Shown in pieces: positions 1 through 9,122 of a stretch of 64,000 nucleotides of DNA. Origin of the DNA: Agrobacterium sp. AGB01 (GTDB lineage: Bacteria > Pseudomonadota > Alphaproteobacteria > Rhizobiales > Rhizobiaceae); assembly GCF_014851585.1 (NCBI RefSeq), contig NZ_JACVAB010000010.1, positions 62,001 to 126,000 of the forward strand, read 5' to 3'. The notes beneath the pieces are model-generated. The model was not told the DNA's origin, searched no databases, and saw nothing but the letters and a program-made list of their open reading frames with translations. The position numbers were made by a program, and so were the translations under genes. Numbering within the stretch: the stretch's first letter is position 1; each line of letters opens with the position of its first letter.

Positions 1-649
1 CCAGAACCTTCCACTCTTCCTTCGTGTAACCGTCTTCCATGAACACGTCGATGTGCGGGATAACGTTGAAGGCAATACGCTTGGTGAACTTCTTGTTCTC
101 GACTGGGTCAGCCACGAACACTGCGCGGGTCTGCGTGAACAGTTCGTCCATCCCTTCCTTGCCAGCGCCGGAAACGGACTGATAAGTGGACACGACAACA
201 CGCTTGATCTTGGCAAAGTCATGCAGCGGCTTCAGCGCGACAACGAGCTGCGCTGTCGAGCAATTTGGGTTGGCGATGATGTTCTTCTTGCCAAAAGTAT
301 TGATGGCATCCGGGTTTACTTCCGGCACGATCAACGGAACTTCCTGATCATAACGCCATGCGGAAGAGTTATCGATGACGACGCAACCCTGTGCGCCAAT
401 CTTCGGAGACCACTTCTTGGAGATGTCGCCACCAGCCGACATCAGGCAGATATCGGTGTCGGAGAAATCGTAATTTTCGAGATTGGAAACCTTCAGCGTA
501 CGGTCACCGTAGGAAACTTCCGTACCCTGGCTGCGTGCCGAGGCCAGCGCCACAACTTCATCTGCTGGAAACCCGCGTTCTGCGAGGATATTGAGCATCT
601 CGCGACCGACATTACCGGTGGCGCCTGCGATTGCAACTTTGAAACCCAT
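1..649 (-). CDS. asd: Aspartate-semialdehyde dehydrogenase (3' part outside window)
   Basis: This enzyme reduces aspartyl-4-phosphate to aspartate semialdehyde with NADPH, the branch point to lysine, methionine and threonine. The first 216 residues are present. The N-terminal nucleotide-binding motif GATGNVG is at residues 9-15 and the catalytic cysteine lies in NPNCST at about residue 130. The start is the ATG read from 649-647, which gives the usual N-terminus MGFKVAIAGATG. The 3' end runs off the left edge of the window, so the C-terminal part of the catalytic and dimerisation domain is missing here because of the window, not because the gene is broken. lysA, further down the same pathway, lies at the other end of the window. 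Confidence 0.95.
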   Translation of the reverse strand, partial: MGFKVAIAGATGNVGREMLNILAERGFPADEVVALASARSQGTEVSYGDRTLKVSNLENYDFSDTDICLMSAGGDISKKWSPKIGAQGCVVIDNSSAWRYDQEVPLIVPEVNPDAINTFGKKNIIANPNCSTAQLVVALKPLHDFAKIKRVVVSTYQSVSGAGKEGMDELFTQTRAVFVADPVENKKFTKRIAFNVIPHIDVFMEDGYTKEEWKVL

Positions 650-1065
650 AATCAAGCTCTCTTTCTTCTCTCCTCTTTTTGGTGAGGGGGAACCGCATTG
701 CTGCGATTTCCTGTTCCCCAGCCAAACCGGGGAGAGAGCGGTGGCCAGAGACGTCAGACGGTTTTAATCGTCGTTTTGGCCATAATTCGGATAGAATAAG
801 AAAAGCGTGGTAAAGCCCCGGCTTCATCAGCCGGTCTGTTGCATGCAGCAATGTCACAGACATTTAAATGCAAGGTCGCTCTCCCTTTCGAGGCAAGCTA
901 TTAGATGGTTTAGCGGTTCTGTCAAGGCTGTATCGGCTGAAAACTGGTCGCGAAACGCCTGTCGTCAGGCAAAAGCTGCGGCACTTTTGCACAAGCAAAT
1001 TAGACTAAAGTCATAATGCGAAAGCATCGCTCTTCCTCTCGTTAATTTTCTGTCAATCTATTCAC

Positions 1066-1124
1066 TGGTGCATCGTGCCTTTTGAGGCAACCCGGAGGAG
1101 AGTTGGGTTCACGCGATGCGACCA
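1066..1124 (+). promoter_or_regulatory. Structured 5' leader of the MFS gene (possible cis-acting RNA)
   Basis: The leader folds on paper into a compact three-way junction. The closing helix pairs TGGT (1066-1069) with ACCA (1121-1124), and GCATCG (1070-1075) with CGATGC (1114-1119). Inside are hairpin GCCT/AGGC (1077-1080 with 1085-1088) and hairpin AACCC/GGGTT (1089-1093 with 1105-1109), whose purine-rich loop contains GGAGGAG. It lies 25 nt before the start codon of the transporter. I do not recognise it as a known riboswitch class. The pairing is seen in the sequence; a regulatory role is inference. Confidence 0.4.
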
Positions 1125-1148
1125 TTTTACATCTGTGGAGGACAGAAA

Positions 1149-3035
1149 ATGGCAAACGCAGCAGCCGTAAGCGGCTCGTCCCGTCCAATGACGGGAGAGG
1201 AGAAGAAGGTGATTTTCGCCTCTTCCCTCGGAACAGTTTTTGAGTGGTACGACTTCTACCTTTACGGTTCGCTGGCCATCTATATCGGCGCGACCTTCTT
1301 CAGCCAGTATCCGGAAACGACGCGCAATATCTTTGCGCTTCTTGCCTTTGCCGCTGGCTTCCTCGTTCGCCCGTTCGGCGCGCTGGTGTTTGGCCGCCTC
1401 GGCGATCTGGTCGGTCGTAAATATACCTTCCTCGTCACCATCCTCATCATGGGCGTTTCCACGTTCCTCGTCGGTGTTCTGCCGGGCGCGGACACCATCG
1501 GTATCGCCGCTCCAATCATCCTGATCATCCTGCGCATGCTGCAGGGCCTGGCACTGGGCGGTGAATACGGCGGTGCTGCCACCTATGTGGCCGAACACGC
1601 TCCGAACGGACGTCGCGGTTACTTCACCTCATGGATCCAGACAACAGCGACACTTGGTCTGTTCCTGTCGCTGGTCGTCATTCTTGGCGTGCAGTTTGCC
1701 GTTGGCAAGGAAGCCTTTGCTGCCTGGGGCTGGCGCATTCCGTTCCTTCTGTCCGTCGCACTTCTGGGTGTTTCGGTCTGGATTCGTATGAAAATGAACG
1801 AATCCCCCGCCTTTAAAAAAATGAAGGACGAAGGCAAGCAGTCCAAGGCGCCGTTGACGGAAGCTTTTGGTCAGTGGAAGAACGCCAAGATTGCCATTCT
1901 GGCGCTGATCGGTGCAGTTATCGGTCAGGCTGTGGTTTGGTACACAGGCCAGTTCTACGCACTATTCTTCCTGCAGAGCATTTTGAAGGTTGATGGGCAA
2001 TCGGCGAACATCATGGTCGCCTGCGCGCTGATCCTCGGCACCGGATTCTTCGTCCTGTTCGGTTGGCTGTCCGACAAGATCGGCCGCAAGCCGATCATCA
2101 TGGCCGGCCTTCTGCTGGCGATGCTGACTTACTTCCCGCTGTTCAAGACCCTGACATGGGCCGGTAACCCGGCATTGGCACAGGCGCAGCAGGATGTTCG
2201 TGCAACGGTGACTGCCGCACCGGGCGACTGCAAATTCCAGTTCAACCCAACCGGCACTGCCAAATTCACCACCTCATGCGATATCGCAACGGCGTTCCTG
2301 ACACGCAACTCCGTACCTTACGATGTTGTGATGACAGCTCCGGCCGGTACTGCAGCAACGGTTGCCGTCGGTGGCGCCACGATCAACAGCTATGACGCTG
2401 TTGCAGCGGGCGATCAGGCAACGGCACTGAGCAACACCTTCCAGAAGCAGGTCAACATTGCTCTTCACGATGGTGGTTACCCGCTGGTCCGTGGCCCTGC
2501 AAAGGTGGCTGATGCCAAGCTGGATGCCTTCATTGCAGCCAACCCGGAACTCAATCTCAATGCAGAAGCGGTTCGCGCTGGCGAAAAAGCCGTGGTGCCG
2601 GCCGACAAGTTGGTGGCTGACAAGCTGGCAACGACGGCAGAACTGAACGGCGCACCGGAAATGGCGGTTTACACCATTGCCGGTGGTGGTGGCTTCACCA
2701 TGGTTTCCGACCCGGCCGCGGTGAACTGGACAGTCATTATCGCTGTACTGACGGTTCTGGTGATCTATGTGACCATGGTCTACGGCCCGATTGCCGCTTT
2801 GCTGGTCGAGCTGTTCCCGACCCGCATTCGTTATACCGGTATGTCGCTTCCATACCATATCGGTAACGGTTGGTTCGGGGGTCTGCTTCCAGCAACGGCT
2901 TTCGCGATGAGCGCGGCCAAGGGCGATATCTATTATGGCCTCTGGTACCCGATCATCTTTGCAGGGATCACGCTGGTCATCGGCCTGCTGTTCCTACCGG
3001 AAACCAAGGACCGCGATATCCACGCGATGGATTGA
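1149..3035 (+). CDS. MFS transporter, metabolite:H+ symporter (MHS) family, with large periplasmic insert
   Basis: This 628-residue inner-membrane carrier is related to ShiA/ProP/KgtP-type proton symporters. The N-terminus has the family pattern VFEWYDFYLYGSLA, the loop 2-3 motif GRLGDLVGRKYTF, and GLALGGEYGGAATYVAEHAP in the middle of the N domain; the C domain has GWLSDKIGRKP and the end LFLPETKDRDI. Ordinary members have about 430-450 residues. Here an insert of about 190 residues (roughly 335-525) with two cysteines separates two membrane segments and probably faces the periplasm. The ATG at 1149 is preferred over the in-frame ATG at 1116 because GGAGG precedes it by a normal distance. 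The substrate cannot be read from the sequence. A strong terminator follows. Confidence 0.85.
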   Translation: MANAAAVSGSSRPMTGEEKKVIFASSLGTVFEWYDFYLYGSLAIYIGATFFSQYPETTRNIFALLAFAAGFLVRPFGALVFGRLGDLVGRKYTFLVTILIMGVSTFLVGVLPGADTIGIAAPIILIILRMLQGLALGGEYGGAATYVAEHAPNGRRGYFTSWIQTTATLGLFLSLVVILGVQFAVGKEAFAAWGWRIPFLLSVALLGVSVWIRMKMNESPAFKKMKDEGKQSKAPLTEAFGQWKNAKIAILALIGAVIGQAVVWYTGQFYALFFLQSILKVDGQSANIMVACALILGTGFFVLFGWLSDKIGRKPIIMAGLLLAMLTYFPLFKTLTWAGNPALAQAQQDVRATVTAAPGDCKFQFNPTGTAKFTTSCDIATAFLTRNSVPYDVVMTAPAGTAATVAVGGATINSYDAVAAGDQATALSNTFQKQVNIALHDGGYPLVRGPAKVADAKLDAFIAANPELNLNAEAVRAGEKAVVPADKLVADKLATTAELNGAPEMAVYTIAGGGGFTMVSDPAAVNWTVIIAVLTVLVIYVTMVYGPIAALLVELFPTRIRYTGMSLPYHIGNGWFGGLLPATAFAMSAAKGDIYYGLWYPIIFAGITLVIGLLFLPETKDRDIHAMD

Positions 3036-3059
3036 TCACCTTACACGACCAAAAGAAAA

Positions 3060-3083
3060 CCCGGCGCAAGACGCCGGGTTTTT
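3060..3083 (+). terminator. Rho-independent terminator after the MFS gene
   Basis: CCCGGCG (3060-3066) and CGCCGGG (3072-3078) form a 7-bp GC stem with loop CAAGA, followed by TTTTTAT. Confidence 0.9.
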
Positions 3084-3124
3084 ATATCTGCCCTTATGTC
3101 AGGACACAGTCCTTGAGCGACCTT

Positions 3125-4120
3125 TCATTGTATTGGCAGCGATTGGCTTTGCACCTCACCGCTTTGCATCCTGAACATCTGCGCAAAAAACTGTTCATCC
3201 GACAGGCGACGAAGCACCGCCGCAATCATCGCCGTTACCACCACCGCAAACACCACGCGCCCAACAAGAATGCCGTAAACGTCAGCACCAAGCGAAATCA
3301 TGATCAGCGTATCCTCGATCACACTATGCGCGAAACCCATAAAAACGCAGGACAAAAAGATCTGACGCGGAGATACCGTTCCCGACCGGGCCTCACGGAT
3401 CAGCAAGCCGGCACCATAAGAAATTCCAAGGAATAGTCCGACAGCCGTCAGATGGCCTGCCTCGCCTCGGATACCGGCAAGCCGCAACACCGGCTCAAGG
3501 GCTTTCATCATCCATGCCATCACCCCCGTCACTTTCAGCAGTTCAAGTGCCCAGAACAGCGCAAAAAGGATGACGAACATCAAGACCATGGTTTCGCCAA
3601 GGCTCCAGAAATATTCGCTCCATAGCGGCGTGACGCTGAGCGGGATCCAGGCCGGATTGACCGGAGCCGACAGCCAGTCCATGGCCTGCAAAACATGATG
3701 CAGAAGAAACGCGTAGAGCAGACCGCCTGCAACACGTAGCACGGTGGTGGCAACCATGCCAGGACCAGCCTTCTGGATAATCTTCTGCTCGATAGGCAGA
3801 CCGTGCGCAAACAGGATCAACGCTGAGAAGACGGTGATATCCGCGACAGTCAGCGACGAGACCGGAACAAGCGCAAAAATAAGCGGCACCGCGCCCCAGA
3901 TCCCGACCAGCATTGCCGTCAGCCATGCCAGACCAAGTTCATTGGGCAGGCCAACCAGGCTCATCACAGGGGAAAAGGCCGGTGCGACCGCCTCGATCAC
4001 CCCCATGCGCGATAGAAGCTCCGTCAGAATGGCGATGGGAACGGTAATCCGGACAAGCAGCCAATAAATGTCGATGGTATCGCGCGTTTTTAGCATGAAG
4101 GTTGATAGCAGTGGCTGCAT
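3125..4120 (-). CDS. Nucleoside recognition (Gate) domain membrane protein
   Basis: This 331-residue polytopic membrane protein has two similar halves of hydrophobic helices, as in Gate-domain proteins (the nucleoside-recognition fold found in concentrative nucleoside transporters, FeoB and spore maturation proteins). Typical short segments are WGAVPLIFALVP in the first half and GISYGAGLLIREA near residue 230. The actual substrate of stand-alone members is mostly unknown. AGGAG precedes the ATG at 4120. The gene is divergent from an Lrp-type regulator 121 bp away, so it is probably that regulator's target. The neighbouring rut operon for uracil breakdown makes a nucleobase or amino-acid related substrate tempting, but nothing in the sequence proves it. 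Confidence 0.75.
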   Translation of the reverse strand: MQPLLSTFMLKTRDTIDIYWLLVRITVPIAILTELLSRMGVIEAVAPAFSPVMSLVGLPNELGLAWLTAMLVGIWGAVPLIFALVPVSSLTVADITVFSALILFAHGLPIEQKIIQKAGPGMVATTVLRVAGGLLYAFLLHHVLQAMDWLSAPVNPAWIPLSVTPLWSEYFWSLGETMVLMFVILFALFWALELLKVTGVMAWMMKALEPVLRLAGIRGEAGHLTAVGLFLGISYGAGLLIREARSGTVSPRQIFLSCVFMGFAHSVIEDTLIMISLGADVYGILVGRVVFAVVVTAMIAAVLRRLSDEQFFAQMFRMQSGEVQSQSLPIQ

Positions 4121-4184
4121 CAGAGGCTCCTTTGACTGTGCCTTGATCTGCTACCGCAGGACCATTCGAATTTTTGGTCAAAGA

Positions 4185-4211
4185 TTGCAACTTCGTGCAA
4201 TTTTATTGCAA
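4185..4211. promoter_or_regulatory. Helically phased TTGCAA repeats, candidate Lrp/AsnC operator
   Basis: TTGCAA (4185), GTGCAA (4195) and TTGCAA (4206) are direct repeats 10 and 11 bp apart, so they lie on one face of the helix. They sit between the divergent Gate-domain gene and the Lrp-type regulator gene. Lrp-family proteins often bind such phased half-sites and control themselves and a divergent gene. Confidence 0.5.
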
Positions 4212-4241
4212 ATCCATTTTTATGAGCCTTATGCTGCCAGC

Positions 4242-4694
4242 ATGGACAAGATCGATCAGAAACTACTCAACCTCATGCAACGCGATGCATCACGGACCAA
4301 TGTCGAGATGGCCGACGAGGTGGGTCTTTCGCCGTCCAGCTGCCTGCGGCGGGTGCAGCGCCTCCACAAATCGGGGATCATCGATCGCATCGTGGCGATC
4401 CTCAATCCCTCGAAAGCCGGACGTGGCATCAAGGCATGGGTGACGGTTGAGCTAAAACTGCATGGCGAACAGCATATGCGCCGGTTTCTGGATCTTGCAT
4501 CTGCGGAGACCGCCGTGACACAGGCCTATGCCGTTACCGGTGAAGCGGATGTCGTGCTGATGTTGCGACTGCGCGATATGGAAGAGTTCGATGCACTCTG
4601 TGAGCGGCTGTTTCGGGATCAAACCAATGTCGCAAGGTTCTTCACTATGGTCGTCATCCGCACGGCAAAAGAAGAAACCGCCATCCGTCTCTAA
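4242..4694 (+). CDS. Lrp/AsnC family transcriptional regulator
   Basis: A 150-residue protein of the usual Lrp length. The N-terminal winged helix-turn-helix begins MDKIDQKLLNLMQRDASR and has the recognition stretch VGLSPSSCLRRVQRL at about residues 27-41. The C-terminal RAM (ligand-binding and oligomerisation) domain has the pattern AVTGEADVVLMLRLRDMEEF. The start at 4242 is chosen because the family N-terminus begins there; the upstream in-frame ATG would add a non-conserved extension that overlaps the divergent gene. It probably regulates itself and the Gate-domain gene through the phased TTGCAA repeats. The effector is likely an amino acid or related metabolite (family knowledge). Confidence 0.9.
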   Translation: MDKIDQKLLNLMQRDASRTNVEMADEVGLSPSSCLRRVQRLHKSGIIDRIVAILNPSKAGRGIKAWVTVELKLHGEQHMRRFLDLASAETAVTQAYAVTGEADVVLMLRLRDMEEFDALCERLFRDQTNVARFFTMVVIRTAKEETAIRL

Positions 4695-4705
4695 AGGACG
4701 CTGGG

Positions 4706-5230
4706 TTACAGCGTCCGGTAACTGCGGTTGAAATAGAGCAGCGCTTCACCTTGACCGTTATGGCGAATGCATTGCACATCGCAGATCAATATATCGTGGG
4801 TGCCACCATCATGAATGTCACGCACCACGCAATCCAGCGAAACCATGGCACCGTCAAGCACCGGTGATCCAGTTTCAAGCCGTGACCAGACACCGGCTGC
4901 GAAACGTTCCGCCATCGGTGTTTTTCCGCCAAACAACGCACTGAGGGTCTGATGCTCCGACGTCAGCGTGTTGATGCAGACAACGCGGTTTTTGATAACC
5001 GAGGAATGGGCGGACGAGGCCCGGTTGATGCAGACCAACATGGTTGGAGGATTGTCTGAGACGCTGCACACCGCCGTTGCGGCAAAGCCAGCCATGCCCC
5101 CTTCCCCGTCTGTTGTCACGATATTAACCGCTGCGGCCAGATGCGACATGGCATTGCGAAATGCCAAACTGTGCTCAGCCGAAGATGGTGTTGTATCCTG
5201 CGTGGTCACGGTCAGAATTTGTGCCTGCAT
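4706..5230 (-). CDS. rutF: Flavin reductase of the Rut pathway (RutF)
   Basis: A 174-residue protein of the HpaC/RutF flavin reductase family that supplies reduced FMN to the monooxygenase RutA. Family features include the early stretch [11 protein letters not shown], the flavin-site segment [23 protein letters not shown], and the late GGTHDIL. It is the last gene of rutABCDEF, separated from rutE by 116 bp that hold a stem-loop, so it may be transcribed less than the upstream genes. An AGGAT-type ribosome binding site precedes the ATG at 5230. Confidence 0.92.
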   Translation of the reverse strand: MQAQILTVTTQDTTPSSAEHSLAFRNAMSHLAAAVNIVTTDGEGGMAGFAATAVCSVSDNPPTMLVCINRASSAHSSVIKNRVVCINTLTSEHQTLSALFGGKTPMAERFAAGVWSRLETGSPVLDGAMVSLDCVVRDIHDGGTHDILICDVQCIRHNGQGEALLYFNRSYRTL

Positions 5231-5300
5231 CGGTTCATCCTGCTTTCACAACAACAGGCCCGAAATCGTATTTCAAAGGACCTGATTTCAATTTTGAAAA

Positions 5301-5336
5301 TCGCTGCGCCAGTACCGTCGGAAACGAGCGCAGCGA
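5301..5336 (-). terminator. Stem-loop between rutE and rutF (attenuator-like)
   Basis: TCGCTGCGC (5301-5309) and GCGCAGCGA (5328-5336) form a perfect 9-bp stem with an 18-nt loop. In the direction of rut transcription the stem is followed by TTTTC. It may partly terminate or stabilise the rutA-E message before rutF. Confidence 0.4.
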
Positions 5337-5346
5337 CGCTGTACGA

Positions 5347-5937
5347 TCACGCCAGCATGCATGCCTCTTCAAAAGACAGGCGCGGCAATCGGCCGAACAA
5401 TTTCGAAGGATCACCGTGGCCGAGATTGATCAAGAAGTTGGATTTCCAGCTTGTCCCGGCAAAAAATGTCTCATCGACCTTTGCCTTGTCGAAACCGGAC
5501 ATCGGCCCCGTATCCAATCCCAGACTACGCGCCGCCAGGATGAGATAACCTGCCTGCAAGGTTCCATTGCGGAAGGCGGTTTCCTCTGCAACGGCAGGGC
5601 TCGAGGTAAACCAGGACTTTGCATCCGCATGCGGGAAGAGTTCCGGCAGTTTCTCAAAGAACTGCTCATCGATTGCGGCGATCACCGTGACCGGTGCTGC
5701 CATGGTCTTTTCCAGATTGCCCGAAGACAAGGCCGGACGCAGCTTTTCCTTAGCCTCAGCCGAGCGCACGAACACAAAGCGCGCTGGCGAGCAATTGGCC
5801 GATGTTGGCCCCATGCGTGTCAGTTCGTAAATTTTTTGCAGTTCCGCATCGGTCACCGGCTGATCGCTCCAGCCATTATGGGTCCGTGCTTCGGTAAACA
5901 GCGCAGCCAGCGCGTTGCTATCAAGTGGCAATGTCAT
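5347..5937 (-). CDS. rutE: Malonic semialdehyde reductase (RutE)
   Basis: A 196-residue nitroreductase-fold flavoprotein, the same length as Escherichia coli RutE. It reduces toxic malonic semialdehyde to 3-hydroxypropionate in the last step of uracil breakdown. Family features are [19 protein letters not shown] near residues 18-36 and [18 protein letters not shown] just after it (FMN and substrate side), then [10 protein letters not shown] and LGHGD in the C-terminal half. The start at 5937 gives this length; the longer frame up to 6084 would run deep into rutD. The reading frame overlaps the 3' end of rutD by 17 bp, which points to translational coupling. Confidence 0.93.
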   Translation of the reverse strand: MTLPLDSNALAALFTEARTHNGWSDQPVTDAELQKIYELTRMGPTSANCSPARFVFVRSAEAKEKLRPALSSGNLEKTMAAPVTVIAAIDEQFFEKLPELFPHADAKSWFTSSPAVAEETAFRNGTLQAGYLILAARSLGLDTGPMSGFDKAKVDETFFAGTSWKSNFLINLGHGDPSKLFGRLPRLSFEEACMLA

Positions 5938-6742
5938 GACGTTCCGTTTCCGTTTTGATTGCTGCTTTATCCTGCAACAGGAAAGCCAGCATATCCTTAT
6001 TGAAGCGTGTCGCTTCGGTGATGTTGACCGCATGGGCACCGAAGTCGGTAAGCAAAAGCTTGGCGTTGGGCAAGCCATCGGCAAGCCTTATAGAGCGCGT
6101 GTAGGGCACAAGCAGATCATCTTTTGTCGCGGTCACCCAGGTCTCAGTGTCGATCGCACCAAGTCGGTCATCGATATCGAATGCCCGCAGTGCCGCAATG
6201 CGCCGCAACACATTGGCCTTGCCCTGAAAATGGGCGATGCCGTGCGCTTCATCTGCAGCCATTCGCTCCGCATGTTCACTCATCCACACGGCTGGATAGA
6301 GAAAGAGCGGCTGCGCTTTCACAAACGCCTCGACACCGGAATTTTCCAGAAGCGAAATACGCGCATCGAAACACCGGCCCGAATGCGGATCCGCTTTGCT
6401 CCACGCATTGATCAGCAGAAGCTTGTCAATCATGCCAGGCTGGCGCAGTGCCAGCTCAAGTCCAATAAGACCGCCCAGCGCATGCCCCATGAAATGAAAC
6501 CGCGTCAGCTTCAATGCATCGGCAATCTGCAGCACATCATCAACCATGGCGGAAATACCGCCCTGTTCGGGCACCTCTCCGCCGGTGCGACCCGTACCAC
6601 GATGATCATAGGTCACAACGCGGAAATGTTCGGCAAGATCATCTATCTGTGGTGCCCAATAGCTGCCTGATCCCCCCAGTCCGGAAGACAGGAGGATCGT
6701 TTCGACATGAGCGCCCTGTTGGCCGTGAACCTCGAAATACAT
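5921..6742 (-). CDS. rutD: RutD alpha/beta hydrolase (aminoacrylate/carbamate step)
   Basis: A 273-residue alpha/beta-hydrolase-fold protein of the Rut pathway. The oxyanion-side motif [12 protein letters not shown] is at residues 19-30 and the nucleophile elbow is G-H-A-L-G at 86-90. The usual Ser of the elbow is Ala (A88), which is also the case in E. coli RutD, so it is a family trait and not a mutation. RutD was first assigned as an aminoacrylate hydrolase; I recall later work that assigns it a carbamate-handling role. The late segment GAHAVNIT carries the conserved His. The start at 6742 lies 5 bp after rutC; the longer frame to 6823 would overlap rutC. Confidence 0.92.
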   Translation of the reverse strand: MYFEVHGQQGAHVETILLSSGLGGSGSYWAPQIDDLAEHFRVVTYDHRGTGRTGGEVPEQGGISAMVDDVLQIADALKLTRFHFMGHALGGLIGLELALRQPGMIDKLLLINAWSKADPHSGRCFDARISLLENSGVEAFVKAQPLFLYPAVWMSEHAERMAADEAHGIAHFQGKANVLRRIAALRAFDIDDRLGAIDTETWVTATKDDLLVPYTRSIRLADGLPNAKLLLTDFGAHAVNITEATRFNKDMLAFLLQDKAAIKTETERHDIAT

Positions 6743-6747
6743 CGGGC

Positions 6748-7137
6748 CTATTTCCCACCAATATGGGCAACGGTTGCAATTTCCACCAGCGCATCTGGTT
6801 TGACCAGGCCGCACTGAATGCAATAGCGGGCCGGTTTGTCACCCGGGAAATATTCGGCATAGACCGTGTTGACGGCCTGATAATTTGCCCAGTCGGTGAT
6901 GAAGATATGGTTCATCGTCACATCGTCCATGGTGCCACCGGCTGTCTCAATCACCGACTTGATGGTTTCCAGCACATGGCGCGTCTGCGCGCCGGCATCG
7001 CCCACATGCACAACATCGTTGTTCTTGTCGAAAGGCAGGGTGCCGGACACATAAACAACGCCATCAGCAAGAGTGCCGGGTGAATAGGGAGCAATCGGCT
7101 TCTGGGTGCCTTCCGGGACAATAATCGATTTCGGCAT
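6748..7137 (-). CDS. rutC: RutC, RidA-family 3-aminoacrylate deaminase
   Basis: A 129-residue protein of the YjgF/RidA family, which forms trimers. In the Rut pathway it speeds conversion of 3-aminoacrylate to malonic semialdehyde plus ammonia. Visible family features are the N-terminal [19 protein letters not shown], the central [16 protein letters not shown], and the C-terminal ALVEIATVA; the conserved Arg-Cys region is [16 protein letters not shown] precedes the ATG at 7137. It sits 35 bp behind rutB and 5 bp ahead of rutD. Confidence 0.94.
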   Translation of the reverse strand: MPKSIIVPEGTQKPIAPYSPGTLADGVVYVSGTLPFDKNNDVVHVGDAGAQTRHVLETIKSVIETAGGTMDDVTMNHIFITDWANYQAVNTVYAEYFPGDKPARYCIQCGLVKPDALVEIATVAHIGGK

Positions 7138-7172
7138 TTCAATTCTCCTCTTGGAACAGGTGATGACGAAGT

Positions 7173-7913
7173 TTAGGCGTTTTCCGGTGCAGCCTGCGAA
7201 ATGACGGCGCAGAAATCATTGACCGTCGCGACCCAGCCGAAAAACTTTTCGATGTTGTAGACCGTGGCCTGCTGAATGAAGTCAGGGCCGAGATGATGGG
7301 TGGCGTCTTCCAGCATCACCCCGAAATATTCGAGGTGGAACGCATCTCGGAGCGACGATTCAACACAAACATTGGTGGCAATGCCGACGAAAACCAGGTT
7401 GCGAATGCCCCTTGACCGCAGCACGCTGTCCATATTGGTGTTGAAGAATCCGCTGTAACGGGTCTTTGGCACAAGGATGTCGCCCGGCTGGGGTTGCAGC
7501 TCGTCGACAATGGCGTAGTCCCAGGTGCCTTTGGCCAGTAACTTGCCCTGCAGATCCGGCCGCGCCCGCATGGTTTTCAGGGCATTGGACTTGTGCCAGT
7601 TGGGAGAACCCGGGCCACCCGCCTCGACATAGTCCTTGTCCCAACCATTCTGGAAATAGATCACCTGCACCCCGGCAGCCCGCGCCGCATCCAGCGTTTT
7701 GCCAATATTGGCAATGGTGGATTTGGCACCGGAAATATCAAAACCGGCCAGATCGACATAACCGCCTTCGGTTGAATAGGCATTTTGCATGTCCACCACC
7801 ACGACAGCGGTTTCCGATGGCTTGAGTGTGATCGGCTCTGGTCGCGCCGGCAGCGTTACACTTTGTGTGCGGCTTTTTGGGGCGACATATCCTGCAACGA
7901 CGGGCTCACTCAT
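7173..7913 (-). CDS. rutB: RutB, ureidoacrylate amidohydrolase
   Basis: A 246-residue isochorismatase-fold cysteine hydrolase that cleaves (Z)-ureidoacrylate peracid or ureidoacrylate to carbamate and aminoacrylate. The catalytic triad can be read: Asp41 in VVVVDMQNA, Lys150 in VPKTRYSGF and Cys183 in [10 protein letters not shown]. The start codon at 7913 overlaps the rutA stop in an ATGA arrangement, so the two are translationally coupled. The 13-residue upstream extension in the same frame lies inside rutA and is rejected. Confidence 0.94.
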   Translation of the reverse strand: MSEPVVAGYVAPKSRTQSVTLPARPEPITLKPSETAVVVVDMQNAYSTEGGYVDLAGFDISGAKSTIANIGKTLDAARAAGVQVIYFQNGWDKDYVEAGGPGSPNWHKSNALKTMRARPDLQGKLLAKGTWDYAIVDELQPQPGDILVPKTRYSGFFNTNMDSVLRSRGIRNLVFVGIATNVCVESSLRDAFHLEYFGVMLEDATHHLGPDFIQQATVYNIEKFFGWVATVNDFCAVISQAAPENA

Positions 7914-9001
7914 TCTGCAGCCTCCAGTGCAGGCTTGATGTGCTGGCGGCATTTCATTAGCGGCTGGATTTTGGTGCCAAAATCCTCAACGCCCTTCACA
8001 AAGTCATCGAAGGTCAGCAACACTCCGCCGGTCCCCGGCACGGTTGGAACCTCATCCAGCATCCTGGCCACCGTCTCATAGGACCCGACCAGCGTGCCCA
8101 TGTTGATATTCACGGCAGAGACCGGGTCGGCCATCTGCCGAATATTGGTATCGGAGCCGGATTTGGTATCGGCAGCCCCCTGCAAACCGAGCCAGGAAAT
8201 GGCCTCCTGATCAGCACCGGCCTTGTAATGTTCCCACTTGGCGCGAGCGGCCTCATCAGTTTCATCGGCAATCACCATGAACAGCACAAAGGATGACACA
8301 TCACGGCCAGTCTTGGCGGTCGCTTCTATCAAACGTTCAGCGGCAGGTGCAAAAGCGGTGGGAGTGTTAACGCCAACACCAAAGCAGAAATTGTAATCGG
8401 CATATTTGGCGGAAAATTCCATGCCGGCATTGGATGAACCAGCACAGATGACCTTCATGTCAGCCTGTGGACGCGGGCTGAGACGGCAATCCTCCATCTT
8501 GAAGTAGTCACCCTTGAAGTCACTCTGGCCATTTTCCCACAACTCCCGCAGCACGGTGGCGTATTCGCCGAGATAGTCATACCGTTTGGAGAAATATTCA
8601 TCGCCCGGCCACATGCCCATCTGGGAATATTCCGGCCTCTGCCAACCCGTAACCAGATTGAGACCAAAACGGCCATTGGAAATGCTGTCGATGGTCGAGG
8701 CCATGCGTGCGACGATCGCCGGTGGCATGACCAGCGTTGCTGCCGTCGCAAACAGTTTGATCTTCGTTGTGACCGCAGCGAGACCGGACATCAGCGTGAA
8801 GGATTCCAGATTGTGATCCCAGAATTCCGTCTTGCCGCCAAACCCGCGCAGCTTGATCATCGACAGCACGAAATCGAGGCCGTATTTTTCGGCCTTGAGC
8901 GTAATTTCCTTGTTCAGCTCAAAAGTCGGTTTGTACTGCGGCGCATTTTCAGACAGCAGCCAGCCATTGTTACCGATAGGAATGAAAACGCCGATTTCCA
9001 T
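7910..9001 (-). CDS. rutA: RutA, pyrimidine oxygenase
   Basis: A 363-residue flavin-dependent monooxygenase of the luciferase-like superfamily, the same length as E. coli RutA. It opens the uracil or thymine ring with reduced FMN and O2. The N-terminus [14 protein letters not shown], the segment [16 protein letters not shown] (about 136-151) and the block [16 protein letters not shown] are typical. The ATG at 9001 is preferred to the frame start at 9049, which adds a non-conserved 16 residues. It is the first gene of the operon and lies about 120 bp from two tandem inverted repeats that could be its operator. Confidence 0.95.
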   Translation of the reverse strand: MEIGVFIPIGNNGWLLSENAPQYKPTFELNKEITLKAEKYGLDFVLSMIKLRGFGGKTEFWDHNLESFTLMSGLAAVTTKIKLFATAATLVMPPAIVARMASTIDSISNGRFGLNLVTGWQRPEYSQMGMWPGDEYFSKRYDYLGEYATVLRELWENGQSDFKGDYFKMEDCRLSPRPQADMKVICAGSSNAGMEFSAKYADYNFCFGVGVNTPTAFAPAAERLIEATAKTGRDVSSFVLFMVIADETDEAARAKWEHYKAGADQEAISWLGLQGAADTKSGSDTNIRQMADPVSAVNINMGTLVGSYETVARMLDEVPTVPGTGGVLLTFDDFVKGVEDFGTKIQPLMKCRQHIKPALEAAE

Positions 9002-9122
9002 GTCAACACTCTCCTGTGCCAATGCCTCAAGGGCGAGAATTCTTGACAAAAGAGAAGCAGGTTCCGTGCCAGATTATAAAATCAATATATTTCAATAATT
9101 TGGACAATTGGTATTTCAGATT

